Of a stretch of 64,000 nucleotides of DNA, positions 52,543 through 63,161 are shown in pieces; within the stretch, counting starts at the first letter, position 1; each line of letters begins with the position of its first letter. Both the position numbers and the translations under genes were made by a program. The notes beneath the pieces were generated by a model. That model was given only the letters and a program-made list of their open reading frames with translations. It searched no databases and had not been told where the DNA came from. Location of the stretch: positions 81,894,144-81,958,143 of the forward strand of contig CM022946.1 in the NCBI GenBank assembly GCA_012931725.1. Reading direction: 5' to 3'. The DNA comes from Litsea cubeba (taxonomy: Eukaryota; Streptophyta; Magnoliopsida; Laurales; Lauraceae).

Positions 52543-53757
52543 TGTTGGAATTTGAGATGCATTGAGTTGAATCTTGAAGCATTGGTGTGTTTGGTGTCTC
52601 AAGCATCAAATTGAGTTGGAATTCTTGTCAACACATTGTCACAAACATGATGATAAAGGCTGGAGTTGATTGAGCTTAAAAGGAGAATCAGAGTTGAAAC
52701 AGTCAGGAACTCAGAATTCCTGAAGCAGAGCACGCGGTCGACCGGGCTCTTCATGCGGTCGACCGAGCAAGAAGAAACTTGCAGAAAACAGAAAAAGGCA
52801 CCTCTCAGTTATTTTCGTGACACAGTGTGTCTTCGGTCGACCGAGCCCTCAGGATGTCGACCGAGCTCGATAAGTGACTATTTCCAGATAGTGTATGATG
52901 TCGACCGAGCACAGCATGATGTCGACCGAGCACGGGAACCAGAGTTGCGCAGAATTAGAAGTTTTGCACGAAAATTCAGCACAGTTATCTAATTTGTTTG
53001 GGACTCTTTCTAAACGAATTGTAGCCCGTTTTAAACACAATTAGGGGTTACTAAAACCTATATAAAGGCATGTATGGGTCGTTCTAAAGATACACCAGAG
53101 AGAGAGAAGAAGAGAAGAGAAAAGAGAGAGAGTTCTTGAGAGAAAGCTGGTGCTGTTGCTGTGTTGCTGTTGTGCTACATCTTTCTACAGCAATTGTGGA
53201 CGAGATTATGCTCTAGAAGATGGTGATTCGTCCATGAGTTAAGTGTCTCTCTTTTATGCTTTAGATTTCTATTTGTAAGGGATTGAGAGAGAGAGAATTG
53301 TAGAGGGGAAAGGGCTGTAGATCAGTTTATCTTCTTTGCTGTAATCATCAAGTTGGTGCTTGGTGTTTTGGGGTTTGGTGATCCTGTCTGTGGGTGCAGA
53401 CAAATTGTAAAGGGAGTTGTAGCTTCCTAGATAGTTGGTGCTATCTGAAACCTAAGGGAGTCGGTGCTTCCTAGATAGTTGGTGCTATCTGAAACCTAAG
53501 GGAGTCGGTGCTTCCTAGATAGTTGGTGCTATCTGAATTTAAGGGTTGGTGCTCTTTGTCGTCGGTGCGACTAAATAAGATTCAGACCTGTACCGGATTG
53601 TTGTTCGGACGGGATTGAACCGTGGACGTAGCCTTTTGGTGAACCACGTAAAATCTGGTGTCAATTGTGTGGTTTGATTTGAATTGTTGTTAGCAAGGAC
53701 CTGTTTAAAAGAGATCACTGATTCACCCCCCCCTCTCAGTGATCACGAGATCTAACA
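52543..53757 (+). repeat. Copia-B 3' LTR
   Basis: 1215 bp, near-identical to the 5' LTR. TATA box at 53059-53066. Confidence 0.95.
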
Positions 53758-54262
53758 ATCCTATCCCAAAATAAAGGGATATTGAGAGATTTTCTCCCAA
53801 AAATCAATCTATGACGGATTCTTTCCCAAAAGAAAGATATCTTGAGATATTCTATCCCAAAAATAAAGGGATCATGAGAGATTCTCTCCAAGTAAAGATA
53901 TTCTTAGATATTCTCCATCCAAATGAGATATTTTTGGATATTCTTTACAAAAATGACACCATATGAGATCTAAGCCATTTCAAAAGCTTAAGGTCCCATG
54001 GGTTAGCCCATATGAGCCAGGTTTGACCACCTAGGCACAGAAAAAAAAAGAGAGAAGAAAATTTTTTTTGGGCTTTTAGTCAAAAAGAAATCCCTCTTAC
54101 CAAGAGCATACAAAAATGGTTCCATGCCTCTTTTGAGTTGATTGGACCATACAAAAGAAAATTCCAAGCCCCATGAGCTTCCAAAAATCAAACCATCCAG
54201 CCTCATATACCAAATTGAGCCAAAATCTTGAAATTGACATTTCACAAAAATCAAACCAAATC

Positions 54263-54488
54263 CTGGTCCCCTAACTTGCCACATACAGCCTGTTAGGTCA
54301 CAAGACCAAAACCAAAAACCAAAACCTGATCCCCTAACTTGCCACATACAGCCTGTTAGGTCACAAGATCAAAACCAAAATTGATCCCCCAACATTCCAC
54401 ATACAGCTTGTTGGGTCACACGATCAAAACCAAACCCGACCCCCTAACCTGCCATATATAGCCTGTTAGGTCACAAGGTCAAAACCCA
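54263..54488 (+). repeat. 55-63-bp tandem repeat, four copies
   Basis: CCCCTAACTTGCCACATACA and GCCTGTTAGGTCACAAG(A/G) recur in units starting near 54263, 54326, 54382 and 54437, each ending in a run of CAAAACC. Confidence 0.9.
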
Positions 54489-54701
54489 AAATCCACATCC
54501 CAGATGTCATCTTCAAAACTTTGCCTTGAGATGGTACGTGATCCCTTTCACCGCCATAAAATTCCCCTGGAAGCTCAAAAGGCTACAAATACCAAAAAGA
54601 AAGACTGCTCAAAGACTCTTGGTCAAGTCACAGGCTCTCCTTCAAAAAAAATCTCTTCGAGGCACATCGACTACAAAAGTTAAGCAACTCGCCGCTGTAC
54701 C

Positions 54702-54714
54702 TCGAGGGGGCATT
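54702..54714 (+). other. Tat element polypurine-type tract
   Basis: CTCGAGGGGGCAT directly before TGTTGACA of the 3' LTR. It marks plus-strand priming. Confidence 0.65.
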
Positions 54715-57030
54715 TGTTGACACCAAAAATGTCACTTTGCCTTTCCAAGATCCAAAGAGCTACATGAAGTCGCAACCTGCCATAAATAGGCAATGCTGCT
54801 TCCAAAAATAAAATCTTGTCAGAATCAAACAAAAACTGCAAGATTCTTCCAGACAGCCAAAAGAGGAGTACACAAGAAGTTTCAAGCCATTTCAAGATCA
54901 TTTGGCCTAACTTCGCTTCTCCGACAGCCAAATCAAGCCTCTCGGCGGTAAAGCTCTCCGGAACCATGGTTTCCAAGACAGAACCTATGGATCATCTTAA
55001 AATGACTCCAATAGGTTCCCTGTCAAATTTTAAGTCAATCGGACATCAGTTGACCGCACATCAAACCGCGACATCTTCATCGCGACAAAAAGCAAGTCTA
55101 CAGGTGATAGGACCCCAAACGGCTTCAAAACTCAAACAAAAGCCTATGGTTGGTCTTATTTATTGCTCAGCAGGCTTCACACCAAATTTCAGGTCATTCC
55201 GACATCGTTTGACCCAGTTTCAGCTTCTGACGGGAAATCGGCAACTCTGCGCGACAAAGTCTTCGGCTTTCTCAGGAAATTGGAAACTTTGCAAAATAAA
55301 ATGCAAGGATTCTCATCAGGTTTCCTACAAAGAAATCAGGCCAATAAATGATCAAAATGTCAAAGAAAAGTACAGAAGAAAAAAGAATCAAAAAAGAGCA
55401 AAAACGGACGCAAAACGGGACCAAAAAGGGGGAAAACCCCCCCAGGGTCGCAGACCCCTGCGACCCTGGGCCAGGGTCGCCGGCGACCATGGACCCCGGG
55501 GTCGCCGGGAAAGCCCCGGAAACCCCGGTTTTCGCCGTTTTTTCGCGATTCGAGATGCCCAGCCTCTGGTACTTTCCAAAATTCATGCTTTTGAGACACC
55601 AAGTCCTCTGACATCCGTCCAAAACACGGGTAAATCATCAAGAGTATCAAAGACAGTATTGATCGCCACCCGGTCAACCAAAAAAGTGTGCTTTCCACCC
55701 GACCGATCGAGAAATCGACAGGACAGATGGCACCGACCTGCTGTTGGCAACAAACACCTGAAATTACATGGTCATCTGATGTCGATCTACATGAAGATCC
55801 ATCGATGATCATCAACAGAAGAATTCCAAAAGACGTGGCACGGCCCGCGACTCTTCAGCTGCTCGGCGACCACTTAATGCGATTAATTGACTAGCTTTAT
55901 TACAGTCATTAATCCATTTCTTTGGACGGCCCAATCAGAAGCAAGCATTTGGGAGTTACAAGTCAAGAGATTCATGGCATTTAACCCATGAAACTCCTCC
56001 CATCATGGCGATTAAAGGCGATTAAATGCCCTCAATCTCCTCCGGCCAATCAGAGGCCAAGAAAAAGAAGTTACAAAATAAACAATTCAATTTTGTAACT
56101 CCTCCCATTATGTGGCTTAATGACATTAAAAGCCCATAAACCCACCTAAAAGGCTACCTAAAAGCCTATAAATAGGAGGGCTCTCCAAGAAGAAAGGATA
56201 TCAGAAAAATCAGAGAAAAAAGCACAAGCACACAGACAGAAATCCAGAGAAAGGAAAAAGAGAGAAAACTCTGCGGAAGTTCTACACCGGCCACCGCAAC
56301 AAGGTGACAAAAGTCCCTTGGGGGGTACCCCCCCCCCAAGGTCCTTGCCTTCTCCTCCTGCCTCCAATGGCTTAGATATGGCTTTTCAGCCCGTCTACTC
56401 GGTTTTTTATTGGACATAGGACCTTCCTTTGGTCTTTGTCTTCTAAAAACCTGAGGTTATAGCCAAGCCAAGCGAATCAATAGCATCCTCTGTTCTCATC
56501 TGCATGGATGATGGCGAAGCCCACATATGGCTTGCGACCGTCAATCTAAACGAGTCCCCCACAATCTCCTGAGAAGTTAGATCCTCCTTTTCTTGCTTTT
56601 CATTGTAGTTTGTATTTTTTTCAAAAGAGACAAAAATCACAATTCTTGTCTTTCATTGTTGATAAGGATTGTAAATCGGCTATAAACGCCAAAATCGGCT
56701 ATAAACGCCAAAAATCGGCTATAAACGCCAAAATCGGCTATAAATGCCAAAAAAATCGCCTTTCACGGCAAATCAAGAAAATGTCTCTTTTCTTAAATAT
56801 ATGTGCAATGGAAAACTTGAAAGAAGTTGATTTCCTTTTTACTTGCGAAGGTTGATCTCCGGATCACCACTTGCAATTCCAAGTAAAAATAGCAAATCTG
56901 GCACACCCACAAAAAAAGAAATGTTGATGCACGCCCTTTTGCCCCCCGGTTACGAAAGGGTCGGAACCAAACGGACTCCCACGTCCGCCGACCTCGGTAG
57001 GAACCCGGGCATCGGGAGCGCGGTCCATCA
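54715..57030 (+). repeat. Tat element 3' LTR
   Basis: 2316 bp, preceded by CTCGAGGGGGCAT as the polypurine-type tract and followed by the CTAGG duplication (57031-57035). TATA box at 56167-56176. Confidence 0.95.
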
Positions 57031-57089
57031 CTAGGTATCTTGAGATAAGACTTACCATTATTTGAATCTGTTGTTTATCGTATTTGGTT

Positions 57090-58055
57090 ATTAATATGAA
57101 CTTGTTTGTCTGTTATTTTTTGTTCTCTTTACAGCAAGTGTTTCTACTATATCTGCTAATATCAACTTAATACCTGTGCTTAATGTGACTAATTTTAAGG
57201 ATTGGAAAGAGAACATATAAATTGTTCTCGGCTGCATGGATCTAGACCTTGCACTACGGACTGAGCAGCCCGCTCCTCTTACGGATGAAAGTTCTCCTGA
57301 TGCAAAGAAGAACTTTGAGAAGTGGGATCGCTCTAATCGCATGAGTCTTATGATCATCAAGCGCGGCATTCCGGAGGCTTTTAGGGGTGCGGTATCTGAC
57401 AAGTTAACCACAGCCAAAGAATTCCTAGCCGAGATTGAAAAGCGTTTTGTGAAAAACGATAAGGCAGAATCAAGCACTCTTTTACAAAGCTTGATTTCTA
57501 TGAAGTATAATGGTAAGGGGAATATACGGGAGTACATTATGGATATGTCTCATCTTGTTTCTAAACTTAAGGCACTGAAGCTCGAGCTGTCTGACGACTT
57601 GCTCGTGCATTTGGTATTTATATCACTTCCTGCACAATACAGTCAATTTAAGGTCAGTTACAACTGTCAAAGGGAGAAATGGACTCTTAATGAGCTCATT
57701 TCTTATTGTGTGCAAGAGGAAGGGAGATTGAAGCAAGACAGGACAGAAAGTGCTCATTTGGCAAGCACCTCTAAAGATAAGGGCAAAAAGAGGAAGAATA
57801 ATGACGCTGCTAAGAGTCCAGCCCAAAAGAAACAACAGAAAATAAATGAGGGTCTAGCCCAAAGGAAACAACAACAAACAAATGAGGGTTGTTTCTTTTG
57901 CAACAAGCCTGGACATGTGAAGAAGGACTGTACCAAATATCACGCTTGGCGTGCAAAGAAAGGTACATTTCTTATTTTAGTCTGTTCTGAGGTAAATTTA
58001 GCTTCAGTACCCAGAAACACATGGTGGTTAGATGATCGACACTCAAAATGTGTAA
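57090..58055 (+). pseudogene. Copia-A gag and protease start, decayed
   Basis: After a TTCTCTTTACAG acceptor-like site (ending about 57135) the frame reads …NLIPVLNVTNFKDWKENI, then an in-frame TAA at about 57217, then IVLGCMDLDLALRTEQP and on through a typical copia gag with QSLISMKYNGKGNIREYI and the CCHC knuckle CFFCNKPGHVKKDC. The protease start is degenerate: NTWWLDDRHSK where the family has WWxDSGxT. Shortly after, the sequence is cut at 58076 by another retrotransposon. It is clearly non-functional. A leader splice upstream of gag is possible but unproven. Confidence 0.75.
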
Positions 58056-58076
58056 CTTTTAACCGCAAGACTACGG

Positions 58077-59740
58077 TGTCGTCAAGTAGTAAAGGACTAA
58101 ATAGTCCGGATTATCGATCCCACGAAGAGAGGATGAAACAAGCAATGAATCCAATTAAACGAGAATTGAACTAAGATATAGCTAATATGGACAATTGAAG
58201 TAAATAATTAAAACTATTAAGCTATGCAATGTAAACAATTAATTAACAATCTAAAATATGAAGTTAATTAGATCTAAGCTAATCTAACAAGCTACACTAA
58301 ACTAGTGTGTGAATGTAGTGGTGGAAATGGATAAAGGGGGGAATGTGGTGTGAAATGTGTAGGGTTTTAAAACAAGTTTTGTGAGATGTAGATCTAACAA
58401 TCTAGAAGTAAAAATAACAAATCAAATAAGGATTAAAATTAACAACAATCAAGATAAGAGATTAGGCAATCCAAAATCCACTAAATATGTAATTAATTCA
58501 AACAATGCACGTTCTAATTCAATTCCCAAATCTACAATCCAATTAGCAATCTCTTGCCTAATTGGATTGGATGATATAACAATGAAGATCAAAGTAAAAG
58601 AAAATCAAAGGCCAAGATCCTAGATCATCATCTAGCTACCCTAACAATAAATCATCAAAATCAAGCTACAAAAGATCAAAGATAAGGACTCTAGAGCATG
58701 CTATGTGAGAGAACTTAATCAAACTACAAAGCATTAATTGAGATTATCCGAGCATCAAGTGTAGAGATAGAGCATGAGAAATGAGAGAGATTAGTACAAC
58801 TAGATCTAAAATCTACTAATCAATTGAGGCATAAGTAGGAAATTTAAACTAAAACATGCATGGAATTGAACTAATCACATTACTTAGCTTCAAAAGGAGA
58901 GCCTAATCCAAGAGCTTTAGCCACTAAACATCAAGAAAGTGCTCCAAATCTTCATTAATGATCTTCAATTACACACACTCTCTCTAGTTTAGTTATAAAG
59001 AAGCTCCTAATTACAATCTAAAAGTATAAAGAAGGTAAAATAAAATTGCTAAAAGACAAACTTGCCAAAAGATCTTCCCTTCTCTTCAAAAGCATTCCAA
59101 TTTATAGAAACTTTGAAGACATTTGATTGGTTCATTTTCATTCACTAGGATTGCTTTCATTTGATTGTTTGCAACTTGAAGGCTTTTGATTGGCTCTTTT
59201 GCTTTCACATGGATTGCTTCAATTTGATTGGTTGCAACAAACTTTCCTTCCAAAAGGATATGTGCTTTTTGCTATGGATTGCTTCAATTTGATTGGTTGC
59301 AACAAATGGATTTGTGTCATGGCAAGCTTTGATTGGTGGAAATGTTAGAGTTGGATGAAATATCTTCTATGTAAAAAAAATATGTAATTATTGGGATTTA
59401 AACCCATAACCTATTTCATAGGAACCAAAACTCTAACCAATACACCAACCACCCCTTTATGTTGGAAAATGACTTCTTCTCATCTTATTTTGGAATTCTT
59501 CAACACTAATGATGCATTGGGACATTAGCCGGAGGGTTGGGGTAGTCGTGGGGTCCACCTATACAAGAGAAATTACATAAAAATGCGCTATAAATAATCG
59601 GATTTATACATGATAATCCGATAATCTGTTTAATGTGATAGAATGATAAAATCTCTGTGTTAAGCAAATGATATGCATATGAGATGCTGATAAAATCCGA
59701 ACTAATGAGGGGTAAAATATGCAATATTTAATACTCATCA
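58077..59740 (-). repeat. 3' LTR of the minus-strand Ty3/gypsy element
   Basis: On the minus strand it runs TGATGAGTATTAAATATTGC … TACTACTTGACGACA, 1664 bp, with TG…CA ends. Preceded (minus strand) by TTTGGGGGTG as polypurine tract. No internal gene is supported. Confidence 0.75.
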
Positions 59741-61598
59741 CACCCCCAAACCTACATTTTGCTAGTCCCGAGCAAAAGCTATAAAGAAAAACTAAACTAT
59801 ATGTAAGAAAATATGGTAAAAATCCTAACTCACTTTCGCAGGAATCGCGGCTGCACTTAGCTCGTGCAACAAGCCTTTAAACCCCTAGGTTTCCCCTAGT
59901 GGACGAGTTTTGTCTCGTGAGGGTTTTCAGCGAATAAATTCCATAAAATTCTTTTTATTTTGAAAAGAAAATATTTTTGATGTCCAACAGTCTCTAGCAA
60001 GCTAATAAGAATGAGTACTGAGTTAGGAATACTAGCCAACTCTTGAAGATATGACAGTTAATACCTAAGTCTCACTGTGTATGTGTGTGTATTTAGCCAA
60101 TAATCATGCAATCTTCAAGTCGAAGCTCACACAACCTTAATCCCCTTCGGAATACATTTCGCCTTGACGACAGCCTTACAGGTCATACTCTCAACAATGG
60201 AAGCACACAGGTTTACTGACTAACTCTCAGTATGTGAGTATGAACAAGGCTAAGAACTCACATAATTGATGAAGAACAGAGCTTATTTATAAAATGATTG
60301 ATCTCAAAGAATAAGATATAACCAATAGAAGGTGAAAATGCTCACTAAACTCCTCACTCATTCAGCACCTAACCTTTCCTAGGATCCAATAGGTCTTTCA
60401 TAGGTTGTAATGGGGTTAGGGTTAATAGGTAGGATAAGGGTTAAATGCGGCTAAGTGTTCTTGAGAAGGTAAGGGTCTTTAAGTCTTCATAGGAAGGTCT
60501 TCCACTATCTTCACTTCTTCCTTTTGCTTTGTGTTCTTTATTCCACTCTAGATCTTTTTGTGCTTGCTTTTCTTTTGTTTCCCTTATCTTTTTCCCGTTT
60601 TCCTTTTGTTTTCCTTTGGTTCTCATTTCTTCTTCTTTTTTCTCTTTTTTGTTTCTTTTTCTTTTTTCAACTTTCAAATTCCTTTATTCCTTTGTCAACC
60701 CTTTGTATAACATCCATATTTGGTAGCCCATGTGAAGTCTTCATCACTAATGCTCAAGTCCTTCCTTTCTTCATATATCCCTACCCTTCTCAAAAACAAT
60801 AGGTCAAAAAGGATTATATATATGTGGGTGATGAGGCTTGGGAAAATGAAGGAAGGTTTCTTGTAAAATAGGCTCAAGAGGGCTACTAAGGGTATAAAAT
60901 GTAATAGGTGAGTTCAAAATTTGGCCATTGGTTTTTTGAATGCCTATCATCTTCCCCTAAGTTCGAAAAATGCATCATAAGCTATAAGTCAAGATTTCTT
61001 CGCATTTTGATGTCACCTCAAGGAATAGCACTTATGAGATCGAAAGTGCTGGACTAAGAAGCTCTAAGAGTAGCTCTTCATTCTACTCAGGAATTGCGCA
61101 GAAGAGTCCTCACCCAAACCGATATAGATAGGCTCAATCGCTCAATGGGTTTTAGTCTCCACTAATGATTCTTTCGGGTCTCTCAGAAGTGATTTGCTCT
61201 TCTCATGGACTACATTCATGTGGCCAAATGTGTAAAAAAATTTTAGGACTTGTACATATGACAACTCTTCAAGCTAAAATCCATGGACAATTTTTGAAAT
61301 CTTTTTTCAAATTTTTAGTGATTTTGGAAATTTTTAAAATTTTTAGGGTTTTTGGTATAAATGGAAAACAAAATAACTTATGCAAAATGCAATGCATGAG
61401 ATGCAGTGCCTCACCCCCAAACTTATCCTAAACATTGTCCCCAATGTTTATGCAAAACATAAATAAAATAGGACAAGGAAGATAAATTGGAATTTCTCAC
61501 CATGGGGTGCTGACACACGGGTATATTGGGTTGCCTCCCAACAAGTGCTAAGTTTAACGTCTTCAGCCAGACACAACTAATCATGGTATGATGCCAAT
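59741..61598 (-). other. 3' non-coding region of the minus-strand Ty3/gypsy element
   Basis: Follows the integrase stop and contains, on the minus strand, the TTGTTGGGAGGCAACCCA-type segment common in the 3' regions of such plant elements. There are pyrimidine-rich runs at about 60560-60670. No env-like or other frame is supported. Confidence 0.6.
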
Positions 61599-61700
61599 CT
61601 ATCCTGGGTCCACAAGAATGACCTTTTCAGCAATATTATCAGGATCCACAAACTTAATATACTCTTTTAATCTGTGCCCATTCACTTGAAATGTGCCACC
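61599..61700 (-). pseudogene. Integrase C-terminal end, truncated by copia-C
   Basis: 33 codons ending in TAG: FQVNGHRLKEYI…VILVDPG, which matches the conserved F-K-V-N-G-x-R-L-K tail at the end of many plant Ty3/gypsy integrases. The upstream part is displaced by the copia-C insertion at 61701. Confidence 0.7.
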
Positions 61701-62876
61701 TGTTAGATATCGCGATCACTGAGAAGGGGGGGTGAATCAGTGATCCCTTAAAAACAGGTCCAATTTAACAACAAAAGCAAATCAAATCACACAAGGACAC
61801 CAGATTTAACGTGGTTCACCAAAAGGCTACGTCCACGGTTCAAAGACTGTCCGAACACCGATCCGGAACAGGTCTGAATCTATTTAGTCGCACCAACGAA
61901 AAAGAGCACCAACCCTTAAGTTTCAGATAGCACCAACTATCTAGGAAGCACCTACCCCCTTTACAATTTATCTGCACCAACAGATAGGATCACCAAACCC
62001 CTAACACCAAGCACCAACTTGATGTTCTACAGAATTAAAGTAGAGAACTTTTCTACAACCCTTCCCCTCTACAATCTCTCTCTCTCAATCCCTTACAAAT
62101 TGAAATTTAAAGCATAAAAAGAGAGACACTTATCTATGGACGAATCACCATCTTCATGAGCATATTTTCGTCCAACTTGCTGTAGAAACTTGCAGCACAA
62201 CAGCACACAGCAACAACTCCTTCTCCAATCACTCTTCTCTCCAAAACCCTCTCTTTTGTTCTCTCTTCTCTTCTCTACACTTGAAAACGAACTTAGCAAG
62301 CCTTTATATAGGTTTTGGTAACCCTAAAGAGTGTTCAAATTAGGCTAGAATTCGTTTAGAAAGAGTCCCAAACGAAATACATAAGTTTCCTGAATTTTCG
62401 TGCAAAACTTCTATTTCTGCGCAATTCTGGTTTCCCGAGTGTTCTACCGGTAGAACTACCGGTTTAACAGATGAAATTCTCATGTCCAAACCTCTGCTAG
62501 AATTTCAGCCACTTCTACCGGTAGAACTTGCGGTTGACTGATGGAAATCTCAGGGTCAGCCTTTTCTACCGGTAGCGGTCGACCGGCGACACACTGTGGC
62601 AACAAATAACTGGGAGCTAACTGAGACTGTCTTCTGCAGACTTCTCTTGCCCGGTCGACCGCGTGGGGTCCTCGGTCGACCGGCCACACTGCTTCAGGAA
62701 TTCTGATTTCCTGTACTGTTTCAGCTCTGTTTTCTCTTTGAAGCTCTATCAACACCATACTATCAACACCACACTTGTGACATTGTGTTGACAATAATTC
62801 CAACACAAGATGATACTTGAGATACTAAACACTTCAATGCTTCATAAGACTTCTCAAGGCATCTCAAATTCCAACA
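61701..62876 (-). repeat. Copia-C 3' LTR
   Basis: 1176 bp. Its U3 has three GGTCGACCG motifs (about 62575-62685) plus several CTACCGGTAGAAC palindromes (about 62444-62575) that copia-B lacks. One copy of the AGATAGTTGGTGCTATCTGA block is present where copia-B has three. Confidence 0.9.
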
Positions 62877-63161
62877 ATCTCCCCCTTTGGAATTGTTGGC
62901 AACACTTGGAACTTCAACACTTGGAACACTTTGAACCAGTTGACCTTCATGAAGCTTCTTCAGAACCATAAACCAACAGAATCAAGATCTTCACATTCAC
63001 ATTCTTGATACCAATCTCCCCCAAGCTATCATAGCATAACTTCTTCGCATAACTTCTCCTAGCATAGCTTTCTCCCCCTTTGACAACAAGTCCAAAGGGA
63101 CCAACCAAGGAGCGAATAGGATATTCAAGGAATACATTGCTCCCCCTTTCAAGTACAACTC
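62877..63161 (-). other. Copia-C 3' untranslated region
   Basis: Non-coding, with AAAGGGGGAG purine tracts. The last one abuts the LTR. Confidence 0.8.

Larger units (their letters stand above)
46008..53757 (+). mobile_element. Copia-B: complete Ty1/copia element (Sirevirus-like) inside the Tat element
   Basis: LTRs are 46008-47223 (1216 bp) and 52543-53757 (1215 bp), TGTTGGAATT…GATCTAACA, with duplication ATCCT at 46003-46007 and 53758-53762. The primer site TGGTATCAGAGC begins at 47226 and the tract AAAGGGGGAGAT precedes the 3' LTR. By eye the LTRs differ at one base (TAGTAAGG versus TAGCAAGG) and in one C-run, so the insertion is very recent and younger than the Tat element. The polyprotein frame is intact. 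The gag sequence resembles that of the SIRE/Maximus (Sirevirus) lineage, but no env-like frame follows pol. Confidence 0.95.
53763..54714. other. Tat element 3' region between copia-B and the 3' LTR
   Basis: Non-coding. It continues the 91-bp repeat array (53763 to about 53900), then holds the 55-63-bp repeat array (54263-54488), and ends with a purine-rich tract before the LTR. Confidence 0.8.
26219..57030 (+). mobile_element. Tat/Ogre-type Ty3/gypsy retrotransposon, complete, with antisense PMD gene
   Basis: Two 2316-bp LTRs (26219-28534 and 54715-57030, TGTTGACACC…GGTCCATCA) are bounded by the duplication CTAGG. The whole spans 30.8 kb, or about 23.1 kb once the nested copia-B and its extra ATCCT are removed. 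In order: LTR, primer site, 1.85-kb repeat-rich leader, uninterrupted gag-pol frame, 1.5-kb repeat region, a five-exon gene on the opposite strand, a further repeat region carrying copia-B, a GGGGGCA polypurine-type tract and the 3' LTR. Large size, a second (archaeal-type) RNase H between the Ty3 RNase H and integrase, no chromodomain and extra ORFs are traits of the Tat/Ogre lineage. The LTRs differ by eye at three bases and two 1-bp indels, which points to a very recent insertion. Confidence 0.95.
24608..58076 (+). mobile_element. Copia-A: degenerate Ty1/copia element split by the Tat element
   Basis: The 5' LTR (24608-24997), primer-binding site (25000) and leader (to 26213) lie left of the Tat insertion. 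A decayed gag and the start of a protease region lie right of it (57036-58055). The 5-bp sequence CTAGG occurs at 26214-26218 and at 57031-57035, so the two parts were contiguous before the Tat insertion. The right part ends abruptly at 58076, where the LTR of a minus-strand Ty3/gypsy element begins. Most of pol and the 3' LTR are therefore outside the window or lost. Confidence 0.7.
58077..61700 (-). mobile_element. 3' part of a minus-strand Ty3/gypsy element
   Basis: Read on the minus strand: end of integrase (61700-61599), a long 3' non-coding region, the purine tract TTTGGGGGTG and an LTR starting TGATGAG (59740) and ending GACGACA (58077). It is cut at 61700 by copia-C, so the rest is outside the window. 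It was inserted into the protease region of copia-A. The lineage is uncertain; the LTR start and integrase tail are of Athila/Tat general type. Confidence 0.75.

Noticed and set aside
60441..60802. Frames in the pyrimidine-rich tract of the minus-strand gypsy 3' region
   Set aside because: Low-complexity Lys/Glu or Phe/Ser translations without any domain.
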